A DNA stretch of 64,000 bases from Sphingopyxis lindanitolerans. Lineage in GTDB: Bacteria > Pseudomonadota > Alphaproteobacteria > Sphingomonadales > Sphingomonadaceae. The DNA lies in assembly GCF_002993885.1 (NCBI RefSeq), contig NZ_CM009578.1, positions 1,491,251-1,555,250 of the forward strand, in the 5' to 3' direction. Numbering within the stretch: position 1 is the stretch's first letter; every line of letters begins with the position of its first letter. Below the pieces are notes generated by a model. It saw only the letters and a list, made by a program, of their open reading frames with translations, did no database searches and was not told where the DNA came from. The position numbers and the translations under genes were made by a program. This document shows, piece after piece, positions 50,086 through 57,318 of this stretch.

Positions 50086-51449
50086 GCCGCCAACTCCAGC
50101 GCCGCGAGCCGCGCGTCCTGCGCCGCGATCAGAAACAGCGCGAGCTGGTCGGGACGGATGCCGAAGCGACTGCCCGCCGCGACGATCACCGCCCCCTCGC
50201 CGTCGCGCTCTTCGCCCCATTCGTCATAACAGAGGAAGGCGTAGCGGCTGTCGGGCGCCGCCTCCTCGACGACCGGGTCGATCAGCCCTTCGTCGGCCAT
50301 GATCGCCCACACCGCCTGCGCGCGCACGCCAAAGTGCAGCCGCGCGCCGTCGGCCCCCTTTTCGGCGATGGCATCGTCCCACTGGTAAAAGCCGAGCTCG
50401 CCGACGATCCGCCGCGCCGCCATCAGTTCGGCGGAAGTCGCCGCGCCGCGCCAGCTCTTGTCGCGCGCATCCGACGTGTTGATCGCGCCGGTGCCGGCGT
50501 AGACGACCGACCAGCGCGTGCTGCCTTCGCCGAGCGACATGCCATTGTCGGCACCCGGTCGGATCGAGGCGAAACGGATGCGCAGCCGCTCGGTCGGTGT
50601 GACGGCGCCGGTGGCGATGGCGAAATCGCCGCCGCCGCTGGAAACGACATACATGTCGCACCATCGCTGCCCGTTCAGGTGAAATTGTAGCGCCCGGCCG
50701 CTATTGTCCGATTCATTCGCCGCCTCGACGATCAGCGGCGGCGTGCCGGGCGGCGCCGCGACATGCAGTCGCGCCACCGGGCTTTTGCCGACCCCGACAT
50801 GGCCCGCCGCGTCGATGCGCAGCCGCTCGGCTCCGCCGGTCGCCAGCGCCAGGCAGTTGGCCGCGACACGGAACAGCCCGGTGTCGCCATCGGCGGCAAA
50901 GCCGATCGCGGGCGCCGCGGCGGTGCCGCTGCTCGCCGCGATCGGGCCGCCGATCTGATAGCGTCCACCGCCATCGCGCCAGGCGAACGCCGCGAGCGGC
51001 AGATTCACCCAGCCCGCGCCGCGCCGCACCGTCAGCCGGTCGTCCTCCGCCGCGCTTTCGGCGTCGGCATGCGTCGTCGACAGCGGCTGCTTGGCCGCCG
51101 GCGTTCCGGCGACCGTCGCCGCCGCCGCATCGCTCGCCGCGAACCAGTCGGCGCCCACGGTCAGCGCGATCGTCTTCAGCCCGGCCGCGAAGTCGGTCCG
51201 CGCACCCCCGGCGGACGACGCCGCGACGGTGTCGCGGGCCAGCCGGCCGCTTTCGTCGATATGGCCAAGGCCGGTTTCCCACTGGCCCGGCTGTCCGATC
51301 CCGCACACGGCATAATGAAACGAGCGGCCCGCCGGTACGATGTCGGCAAAGCGGCGATGGCCGGGCACCGCGCCGGTCGGCGTCAGCGGCCCGGTCCCGC
51401 CGTCCTGGGCAAGCTCGCGCACCAGGTCGGCGAAAAAGGGGTTCGGCAT
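50082..51449 (-). CDS. Tail fibre protein with S74 intramolecular chaperone domain
   Basis: 455-residue fibre-like protein. N-terminal part (MPNPFFADLVRELAQDGGTGPLTPTGAVPGHRRFADIVPAG, given to show ends) is followed by repetitive beta-rich sequence with Gly/Ala-rich turns. The C-terminal about 130 residues are a peptidase S74 chaperone: the self-cleavage motif TSDARDK has Ser326 and Lys331, then ELGFYQWDDAIAEKGADGARLHFGVRAQAVWAIMADEGL. Such domains trimerise the fibre and then cut themselves off. RcGTA has no such gene between g5 and g6, so it is an insertion. It probably gives receptor binding for recipients. Confidence 0.85.
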   Translation of the reverse strand: MPNPFFADLVRELAQDGGTGPLTPTGAVPGHRRFADIVPAGRSFHYAVCGIGQPGQWETGLGHIDESGRLARDTVAASSAGGARTDFAAGLKTIALTVGADWFAASDAAAATVAGTPAAKQPLSTTHADAESAAEDDRLTVRRGAGWVNLPLAAFAWRDGGGRYQIGGPIAASSGTAAAPAIGFAADGDTGLFRVAANCLALATGGAERLRIDAAGHVGVGKSPVARLHVAAPPGTPPLIVEAANESDNSGRALQFHLNGQRWCDMYVVSSGGGDFAIATGAVTPTERLRIRFASIRPGADNGMSLGEGSTRWSVVYAGTGAINTSDARDKSWRGAATSAELMAARRIVGELGFYQWDDAIAEKGADGARLHFGVRAQAVWAIMADEGLIDPVVEEAAPDSRYAFLCYDEWGEERDGEGAVIVAAGSRFGIRPDQLALFLIAAQDARLAALELAA

Positions 51450-51473
51450 GGCAGGGCCATCCTTTCCAACAAA

Positions 51474-51560
51474 TCCCTCTCCCCCTCAAAGGGGAAGGGT
51501 TGCGAAGACTTGCGAACATGTTCGCTAGTCGAAGCTGGGTGGGGGTGGAGGTCGCGCAGC
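51474..51560. repeat. Family C-related repeat (C5) between S74 gene and capsid gene
   Basis: CCCCCTCAAAGGGGAAGGG is followed by GACTTGCGAACATGTTCGCT with the perfect 14-base palindrome GCGAACATGTTCGC inside, and then TAGTCGAAGCTGGGTGGGGG. It has the same order of elements as C1 and C2 (polyC/G palindrome, GACTTG stem, GGGTGGG) but different cargo bases. The 207-base gap holds nothing else. Confidence 0.7.
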
Positions 51561-51656
51561 GACCGCGCGCCAAAGGCGCGCATCGCGGCAAACCTGTCGG
51601 GGTGGCGCCCGGCTCCGAAAGGGAAGGAACCGGACGCCCCTCGCGCGCCGTGCTGT

Positions 51657-52796
51657 TTAGCTGGCGGCGAATTTCATCAGCTTGATGGCCTGCGAATCGA
51701 TGATCGCACCGCCCACCCTTTTGGTTGCATAGAAATGCACGAAAGGCTTGTTGCTGAACGGATCGCGCAGGATGCGCGTCTCGCCGCGGTCGGCGACCAG
51801 ATAACCGGCGCGGAAATTGCCGAAGGCGATCGACAGGCTGTTCGCGCCGACATCGGGCATGTCCTCGGCCTCGACCACCGGATAGCCGAGCAGGCTCGCC
51901 GCCTGTCCCTCGACCATGCCGGGCTGCCAGATAAAGGCGCCGTCGGTCGTTTTGAACTTGCGGATACGCGCCAGCGTGTCGCTGTTCATCACCCAGCACG
52001 CCCCCTGGCGATAGGGCGCCTTCAGCGCATGCACCAGCTCGACGAGCTTGTCCTGCGGGCTCGCCGCCGGAAAGGCGCCCGCGGTCCCCGTCGCCAGATA
52101 TTGCAGCGAGCCGAACGCGCGCACGCCATCGGCCTCGTTCGTCGCCGTATAGCTCAGAAAGCCCTTCGGCCGATTCGTCCCGTTGCCGTTGACGAACGCA
52201 CTGCCCTCGGCGACCGCGAATTCGCGCCCCAGCTCCTCGGCCAGCCAGTTCTCGACGTCGAACATCGCGTCGTCGAGCATCGCCTGGCTCGCCGCCGGAT
52301 TGGCGTAAAGCTCGCCCGACGGCGGCGCGATCTCGGCAAAGCCGCGCGTCGCGGTCGCCGGGCGCGCGTCGGTCTCGCCGACCCAGCCCGCGCCCATCGC
52401 CCCGGTCGCGATCAGCTTGCGGTATCCGCTCGTCCCCGTCTGCACGACGGTCGCGATCGACCGGATCGGCGACAGGCCCTTCAGCGTCGCCGCGATCGCC
52501 CCGTCGATCTCGCGCGGCACGGCATAGCCACCCTCGCCGCCCGACGCCCCCGACAGGCTCTTCATCTCGACGCCCGCATCGATCCCGCGCCGCAGATAAC
52601 GCTCGACGAACGCATCGCGCGCCGGGTCGGCCGCCTTCGCCCCGTCGAGCGGCAACCGCGACGCCGCCACCGCCTGCGCGTCGACCTGGGCCTTGAGCGC
52701 CGCGACCGAGGCCTTCAACTCGTCGACCGCTTCGGCCGCCAGCACCGCATCGAACGCGCCATCGAGCGCGTCGGCTTTCACTTCCATATCGTCCAT
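51657..52796 (-). CDS. GTA g5-type major capsid protein (HK97 fold)
   Basis: 379-residue capsid precursor. ATG 52796 is preferred over the GTG at 52805 because AAGGAG lies 8 bases before it. The first about 75 residues form a helical scaffold-like delta domain (DALDGAFDAVLAAEAVDELKASVAALKAQVDA), removed by the g4 protease. The HK97 core follows with EGGYAVPREIDGAIAATLKGLSPIRSIATVV, AGWVGETDARPAT and the end FVHFYATKRVGGAIIDSQAIKLMKFAAS. Length and order fit RcGTA g5. Confidence 0.94.
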   Translation of the reverse strand: MDDMEVKADALDGAFDAVLAAEAVDELKASVAALKAQVDAQAVAASRLPLDGAKAADPARDAFVERYLRRGIDAGVEMKSLSGASGGEGGYAVPREIDGAIAATLKGLSPIRSIATVVQTGTSGYRKLIATGAMGAGWVGETDARPATATRGFAEIAPPSGELYANPAASQAMLDDAMFDVENWLAEELGREFAVAEGSAFVNGNGTNRPKGFLSYTATNEADGVRAFGSLQYLATGTAGAFPAASPQDKLVELVHALKAPYRQGACWVMNSDTLARIRKFKTTDGAFIWQPGMVEGQAASLLGYPVVEAEDMPDVGANSLSIAFGNFRAGYLVADRGETRILRDPFSNKPFVHFYATKRVGGAIIDSQAIKLMKFAAS

Positions 52797-52801
52797 GCTT
52801 G

Positions 52802-53248
52802 TCACTCCTTCACCAAATCGACCGCAATCACCCGCGCCAGCGCCTGCATCGGCGCCGCCACCAAACTCACTTCCGCCAGGTCGAGCCTCAGCAACTCGCG
52901 CGGTTCATGCCCACGCGCAGCCCGCACCCGATAGCCAAAGCTCAATCCCGTCAGCGCGCCCTGCTCGACGAGCCGTGCCGCGGTCGGATGCGTCACCCGC
53001 GCCACCACGCGCAGCCCGCGCGCATCCTCCGCCAATGTCTCGATCACGCCGACGACCGCCCCCGGCCGATGCTGCCAGAGCAAGGGCACGCCGCGCCCCT
53101 CCTTCAGGCTCGCCGCGAACGCCCCCGCCCGCACCACGTCGCCGCCCCGGTCCACCCGGTCGAACACCGACGCATAGCCCGCGAACCTGATCCCCCCTCC
53201 CGCGTGCGGGAGGGGTCGGGGGAGGGGATGTTCCGCCGCGCCCCTCAT
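52802..53248 (-). CDS. GTA g4-type prohead protease
   Basis: 148-residue HK97-type prohead protease (S78). ATG 53248 overlaps the preceding stop (ATGA). Residues 4-18 (AEHPLPRPLPHAGGG) are encoded by family C repeat C3; the fold starts at IRFAGYASVFDRVDRGGDVVRAGAF. The predicted catalytic serine is in the GLSFGYRV stretch, with H in LLWQHRPGAVVGVIE and acidic residues in LDLAEVSLVAAPM. The N-terminal repeat-encoded part has no homologue in RcGTA. Length slightly shorter than RcGTA g4. Confidence 0.88.
   Translation of the reverse strand: MRGAAEHPLPRPLPHAGGGIRFAGYASVFDRVDRGGDVVRAGAFAASLKEGRGVPLLWQHRPGAVVGVIETLAEDARGLRVVARVTHPTAARLVEQGALTGLSFGYRVRAARGHEPRELLRLDLAEVSLVAAPMQALARVIAVDLVKE
53194..53215. 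repeat. Family C palindrome (C3) inside the g4 N-terminus
   Basis: A 22-base CCCCTCCCGCGTGCGGGAGG-type palindrome, followed by TCGGGGGAGGGG, lies between the first codons of g4 and its conserved core and is translated as PLPRPLPHAGG. Confidence 0.75.
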
Positions 53249-53571
53249 TTGAGCAACCCCGGCAGCCCCAGCTTCATCGCCAGCCCGACGACCAGCAGCG
53301 CCAGCATCCCGCGCACCGCCCAGTCGATCACCGCCGCCCACACGCTCTTCTTGGCATCGCGCCACGCGCCGAGCAGTTGCCGCAGATCGCTAACATCGTC
53401 GCGCGCCGCCGCGTCGGCGAGCCCCAGCCGCGCGAGCGCCCGCCGCGCCCCCAGTTCGCTCGCCTCCTCGACCAGCGCACGCAGCAGCGCGGCGTCCGGC
53501 GCACCGGACGCTCCGGCCGCACTCGTCCCCGCCAGCGCGATCAAACGCGCCAGCGCTTCGTCCTCATCCAT
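53245..53571 (-). CDS. GTA g3.5-like small membrane protein (DUF6127-like)
   Basis: 108-residue protein with a charged helical N-terminus (MDEDEALARLIALAG) and one hydrophobic C-terminal segment at about 85-106 (VRGMLALLVVGLAMKLGLPGLL). GALVEEASELGARRALARLGLADAAARDDVSDLRQLLGAWRDAKKSVW is the middle, which resembles the DUF6127 family found in alphaproteobacterial GTA clusters between portal and protease; family name from memory. Starts MDEDEALARL. Role unknown. Confidence 0.7.
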   Translation of the reverse strand: MDEDEALARLIALAGTSAAGASGAPDAALLRALVEEASELGARRALARLGLADAAARDDVSDLRQLLGAWRDAKKSVWAAVIDWAVRGMLALLVVGLAMKLGLPGLLK

Positions 53572-53603
53572 GTCGCAATCTCCCTATGCGTTGGGAACAA
53601 TGC

Positions 53604-53728
53604 GCGCAGAGCCGCAGAGGACGCAGAGAGAAAACGGCGGCGAAGCCGCCCATTCCTTCCGTCTACCTGCGTCATCCAGGGTCGGCGGCCTATTGCCGCT
53701 ATCTCTGCGCTCTCTGCGTCTCTGCGCG
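53604..53728. repeat. Family D repeat between portal and g3.5-like gene
   Basis: GCGCAGAGCCGCAGAGGACG at the left faces an imperfect inverted copy CTCTGCGCTCTCTGCGTCTC at the right across about 75 bases. A similar unit is at about 37349-37407. Lies in a 171-base gene-free gap. Confidence 0.65.
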
Positions 53729-53742
53729 AATCCTCTTCTCCG

Positions 53743-54849
53743 CTACCCCACTCCCAACAGCGCCTTCTTCTCATCGGCCGTCAGCCAGTCGGCCCCCGAC
53801 ACTTCGCGCCACAGCGCCATCCGGTCCTCGACCAGCGCCGGCACCCGATCCAGGTCGACGCGCAGCGTGGCCCCCGCGAACCACCCCGCCAGCCCCTGCG
53901 AAATCGCCCCCAATATCTTCGCGCACAAAGGCAGCACCGTCAGCCGCCACAGCGCGCGATTGGCCTCGCGATAATTGGCATAGGTCGCATCCCCCGGCAG
54001 CCCGAGCAGCATCGGCGGCACCCCGAACGCCATCGCAATCTCGCGCGCGCTCGAATCCTTCAGCGCCAGAAAATCCATCTCGGCGGGCGACAGCGAGAGC
54101 GCCTGCCATTTCAGCCCGCCCTCCAGCAGCAACGGCCGCCCCGCATTCGCCCCGCCCGCAAAACTCTCCGCCAGTTCCTCGCGCAGCCGGTCGACCTGCT
54201 CGGCCGACAGCGGCATCCCCTTGTCGCCCGGATCGTGGACCAGCGCCCCCGACGGCCGCGCGGCATTGCCCAGCAACGCCGCATTCCATTTTGCCGCCGC
54301 ATTATGCGCCGCGATCGCGCCCGAAGCCGCGCCCAGGCACCCCGCGCCATAATGATCGTCCAATGGATGCAGCGCCTTCACATGCACCACCGCGACGCGC
54401 CCCGCGCCATCCTCGGCGGCCAGCACCGCCGCGCCGCCGCCCACCTTGTAGCGATAGGCGACCGGCCACCCCCGGCTGTCGGCCTCGACCGTCACCCGCT
54501 CGGGCCGCAGCGCGAACAATTCCGCCGGCGCGCCGCCCGCGTCGGTCAGGATCTGCACATAGCCATTGCCGTGGAGCAGCAATTGCGACGCCAGCGTCTC
54601 GACCAGCCCCTGCCCGCCCGACGTCGCCGCGACGAGCGACGCCAGCGCCGGATCGCTCGCCACCACCGGCGCCGACCCCGCCGCCTCGGCGACCAGCCGC
54701 ACCGCGCGCTGGACGATCGCATTGCCCAGATAGCCCGCGCGCACCTGCGCTTCCCACGACAGCGGCGCGGGCGCCGACCACGTCCCATACACACGCGACA
54801 AAGCCGGTCGCGCAGCACCCTGCGCAGCCTTGCGGCCAAACCAGTTCAT
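53743..54849 (-). CDS. GTA g3-type portal protein (HK97 family)
   Basis: 368-residue portal protein, dodecameric ring for DNA entry. ATG 54849 has GGAGAA in front and begins MNWFGRKAAQG; an upstream TTG frame is not used. SWEAQVRAGYLGNAIVQRAVRLVAEAAGSAPVV, LLLHGNGYVQILTD and FGVPPMLLGLPGDATYANYREANRALWRLTVLPL are phage portal family stretches. Length and place fit RcGTA g3. The gene is separated from terminase by the short C4 palindrome and from DUF6127 by repeat D. Confidence 0.95.
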   Translation of the reverse strand: MNWFGRKAAQGAARPALSRVYGTWSAPAPLSWEAQVRAGYLGNAIVQRAVRLVAEAAGSAPVVASDPALASLVAATSGGQGLVETLASQLLLHGNGYVQILTDAGGAPAELFALRPERVTVEADSRGWPVAYRYKVGGGAAVLAAEDGAGRVAVVHVKALHPLDDHYGAGCLGAASGAIAAHNAAAKWNAALLGNAARPSGALVHDPGDKGMPLSAEQVDRLREELAESFAGGANAGRPLLLEGGLKWQALSLSPAEMDFLALKDSSAREIAMAFGVPPMLLGLPGDATYANYREANRALWRLTVLPLCAKILGAISQGLAGWFAGATLRVDLDRVPALVEDRMALWREVSGADWLTADEKKALLGVG

Positions 54850-54916
54850 GATGTTCTCCTGCAATCGCGATTAGGAAGATGGACCGATGAGCAAATGGTG
54901 AAGCCGTAAACCGGCT

Positions 54917-54938
54917 CCCCTCCCGCAAGCGGGAGGGG
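54917..54938. repeat. Family C palindrome (C4) between g2 and g3
   Basis: CCCCTCCCGCAAGCGGGAGG-type palindrome in the 109-base gap between terminase and portal genes. No GACTTG stem follows in this copy. Confidence 0.7.
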
Positions 54939-54958
54939 AGAAGGACCATGCCCGGCGT

Positions 54959-56326
54959 CTAAACCCGCCGCACCCCCGGCCCCGCCCCGCTCCGCAGCCC
55001 ATCGAGCAACGCCGCCAGCGCCCACACGCACGCATCGGCCCGGTCGGGCGAGCGGCCCGGCCCGGCATAGCCGCCGCCGACCTGCAACCCGCAAAGCTCG
55101 TCCTCCAGTTCGGCGAAGGCCCCCGCATGCACCACCTGCCCGCGCTCATAGGCGAGCGCGATCGGCTCGGCCCGGCGCGCCTTGCCGACGCTCGCATGGA
55201 CCGGCACCACCGGCAGCGTGACCTCGGCCTGGCGCAGCACCGCCAGCACCATCTCGCCGCCCATATTGCTCTCGGCCACCACCCGCTCGGCGCCCCAGCG
55301 CGCCGCCGCGCCCGCCACCGCCTGCGCCCAGACGCCCGGCGGCGGATTCGCGACGCTCGCATCCTCGACGACGGCGATCCGCCGGTCGCGCAGCAGGGCG
55401 GCGACGACGATCCCGCACGCATCGCCGGTGCTGGTCGCGGGCGGATCGACCCCGATCACCACGCGCACCGGCTTGCCGATGCCATCGGCCGCGACCCGGC
55501 ACCGCTCGACCAGCCCGCGCGTCCACAGCGCGCCCTCGACATCCTCGAGCATCTCGCCGTCAAGTTCCTGCCGCCCCAGCCGCGTCCCGCCATAGCTTTC
55601 GAGCATCGCGACGACGAAATTGCCCGGCAGATGCGGGTTGTCGCGGGTCCGCCCCGTCGTTTCCACCAGCCCCGGCGCCGCCTTGACCCGCCGCATCGCC
55701 GCATTGACGCGCGGCGTCGTCGTCACCAGCACGCGCGGGGTCTCGCCCAGTCGCATCCCCAGCATCAGATTATCCCACGCCACCGTCCCGCGCCGCCATT
55801 TGGCGAGTTCGTCGCACCAGGCGGCATGATGTTCGGGCCCGCGCAATTCCTCGCCCGCCTCGGCGGAATAAAGCGTTGCCACCGCCCCGCTGTCGAACAG
55901 GAATTCGCGCCGTCCCGCGACCCAGCGCGGTTCCTCGTTCGCGCGCGCCACCGCGACCAGCCCGCTCGGTCCCTCGATCATCACCCGCACCCCATCGGCC
56001 TGCGTCGCCGCGACCAGCGCGATTCGCGCGCCGGGCCGGTCGCGGGCGATCTGGCTCACCCATTCGGCGCCCGCGCGCGTCTTGCCGAACCCGCGCCCCG
56101 CCTGGATCAGCCAGATGCGCCAGTCGCCCGCCGGCTCGCGCTGGCCGTCATTTTCAAAGCCATACCAGCGCGTCACCAGCTCGGCTTTCTGCCCGTCGGT
56201 CAGTTCGCGCAGCACGCGCCGCAGCGCTTTGGGGGTCAGGCGGCGCAGCCACGCCAGCACGCCGTCCGACCGCCACCTTCGCGTCTCCGGGTCGGTGGCG
56301 GCCAGCTCGGCATCGCTTATGCGCAT
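54959..56326 (-). CDS. GTA g2-type large terminase subunit
   Basis: 455-residue DNA packaging motor: ATPase and nuclease. Walker A is QAGRGFGKT at 75-83; the Walker B region reads HAAWCDELAKW near 137-147. The C-terminal RNase-H-like nuclease has VVIGVDPPATSTGD with the metal-binding aspartate near 287-300. ATG 56326 overlaps g1 by 10 bases. GTA terminases of this type package host DNA without sequence specificity in RcGTA; such behaviour is assumed, not shown by sequence. Confidence 0.95.
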   Translation of the reverse strand: MRISDAELAATDPETRRWRSDGVLAWLRRLTPKALRRVLRELTDGQKAELVTRWYGFENDGQREPAGDWRIWLIQAGRGFGKTRAGAEWVSQIARDRPGARIALVAATQADGVRVMIEGPSGLVAVARANEEPRWVAGRREFLFDSGAVATLYSAEAGEELRGPEHHAAWCDELAKWRRGTVAWDNLMLGMRLGETPRVLVTTTPRVNAAMRRVKAAPGLVETTGRTRDNPHLPGNFVVAMLESYGGTRLGRQELDGEMLEDVEGALWTRGLVERCRVAADGIGKPVRVVIGVDPPATSTGDACGIVVAALLRDRRIAVVEDASVANPPPGVWAQAVAGAAARWGAERVVAESNMGGEMVLAVLRQAEVTLPVVPVHASVGKARRAEPIALAYERGQVVHAGAFAELEDELCGLQVGGGYAGPGRSPDRADACVWALAALLDGLRSGAGPGVRRV

Positions 56327-56880
56327 CGGGGTTCGCGCGCATCCGCGCCTGCATCGCCCTCGGGCGATGGCGCGGGGGCGGCGCGCTGCCGCTCGACGAT
56401 ACGAATGCGCTTGATCAACGCCGCGTCGGTTTCCTCCTGCGTCGCGACATGCCGCGCCTGCGGCTTGCGCGTGCGCGCCTGTCCCTGCCGGATGCTCTCG
56501 CGATGAAAGGTCAGGATGCGGATCGCCTGATCGACCGTCATCTTCTCGACCGGCTCGCTGCGCTCGTCGAGCGCCTCGACCGGAAACTCGCCCACCGTCT
56601 CCAGGGCGCGGCGCACCAGTGCGGTTTCCAGCCGTTCATAACCGATTTCCAGCGCCGCCTGCCATTGCGCCGCAAAATCCGGTTCGCGTTTGCGCAGGCG
56701 ATAGGCGCCGCTCTGCCCCATCCCGACCAGCGCCGCCGCGCGCACGATGTTGCAGCTCGCCGCCAGCTCGACCAGAAACGCCTCGCGCTTCGCCCTGGTC
56801 CAGCCGCCCGGCTTGCCCGTCTTGGCCTGCACCGGCCGATGATGTTGCGGCACAATCTCGTCCTCGCGTCCCTTGTCCAT
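56317..56880 (-). CDS. GTA g1-type small terminase subunit
   Basis: 187-residue DNA-binding packaging subunit. A helix-turn-helix region is seen in WTRAKREAFLVELAASCNIVRAAALVGMGQSGAYRLRKREPDFAAQWQAALEIGY (residues 26-80, given by parts). The N-terminus MDKGREDEIVPQHHRP and the C-terminal Arg/Ala-rich tail vary. First gene of the cluster. A terminator and operator-like sites lie upstream (57022-57150). Identification rests on position and HTH; homology to RcGTA g1 is moderate. Confidence 0.8.
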   Translation of the reverse strand: MDKGREDEIVPQHHRPVQAKTGKPGGWTRAKREAFLVELAASCNIVRAAALVGMGQSGAYRLRKREPDFAAQWQAALEIGYERLETALVRRALETVGEFPVEALDERSEPVEKMTVDQAIRILTFHRESIRQGQARTRKPQARHVATQEETDAALIKRIRIVERQRAAPAPSPEGDAGADAREPRCA

Positions 56881-56935
56881 ATCCGCCTCGCCTCAAAATA
56901 AAGGCGCCATGTCGTTTGCAAACACACGGCTGTCG

Positions 56936-57024
56936 GCCGATCTCATTTGCTCTTTCGTCACCTGAACCTGTTTCAGCATGACGATGGTAGCGAGGGTGTG
57001 TTTGCAAGCTCCATAATCGCCAAA
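56936..57024. repeat. Composite repeat copy A5, shortened
   Basis: GCCGATCTCATTTGCTCT (left border), CACCTGAACCTGTTTCAGCA (a fused remnant of the long unit) and GCGAGGGTGTGTTTGCAAGC (right border), then CTCCATAATCGCCAAA. The same borders frame the longer copy A3 at 38711-38899. In addition TTGCAAACACAC (56916-56927) and GTGTGTTTGCAA (56996-57007) are inverted 12-base copies around this unit. The gap 56881-57318 contains no supported gene. Confidence 0.75.
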
Positions 57025-57069
57025 ATAAAAAGGCCGGAACGCCGCTCCCGCATCGGAAGGGCGCCGGCC
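57022..57069 (-). terminator. Rho-independent terminator facing the GTA genes
   Basis: On the minus strand the stem GGCCGG-CGCC with GGCG-TT-CCGGCC (57032-57043 with 57060-57069) ends in TTTTTATTTT. It would stop transcripts coming from the right before they reach g1 at 56880. It could be an attenuator for the GTA cluster or simply end a short RNA. Confidence 0.75.
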
Positions 57070-57119
57070 CGAATCGCAATTCTTCATGATGCGATACTTG
57101 TGCCATATCAGCGTGACGA

Positions 57120-57150
57120 TGTCAATAGAAAATAACCCATATGGTTATTT
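57120..57150. promoter_or_regulatory. AT-rich operator-like inverted repeat with TTGACA
   Basis: AAATAACC-CATAT-GGTTATTT (57130-57150) is an 8-bp inverted repeat with a five-base centre. Next to it TTGACA (minus strand, 57125-57120) is a consensus -35 element pointing toward the GTA cluster, though no good -10 follows at the usual distance. It is the most AT-rich spot in the gap. The regulator is unknown. Confidence 0.45.
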
Positions 57151-57318
57151 ATATCGAATGACTGATGACCGCCTTCCCTTCGTCACCCCGGATCAAGTCC
57201 GGGGTGACGGCGATGGAGGCCGCCGTCATATTTACCTCACATCTCCGTCGTTCGGTTGACCGGCGCCCCGACATGGTTACACCTTCAACCATTCACCACA
57301 AAAGGGGCACCCATTTCG

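Noticed and set aside
40206..56880. Integrated prophage
   Set aside because: No integrase, repressor, replication or lysis genes and no attachment site duplication; gene order and small capsid-tail set fit a gene transfer agent.
56893..57087. Minus-strand 64-codon frame (MKNCDSGRRP) upstream of g1
   Set aside because: It crosses the terminator and repeat A5; similar frames arise from the repeat near 38750-38941. No ribosome site seen.
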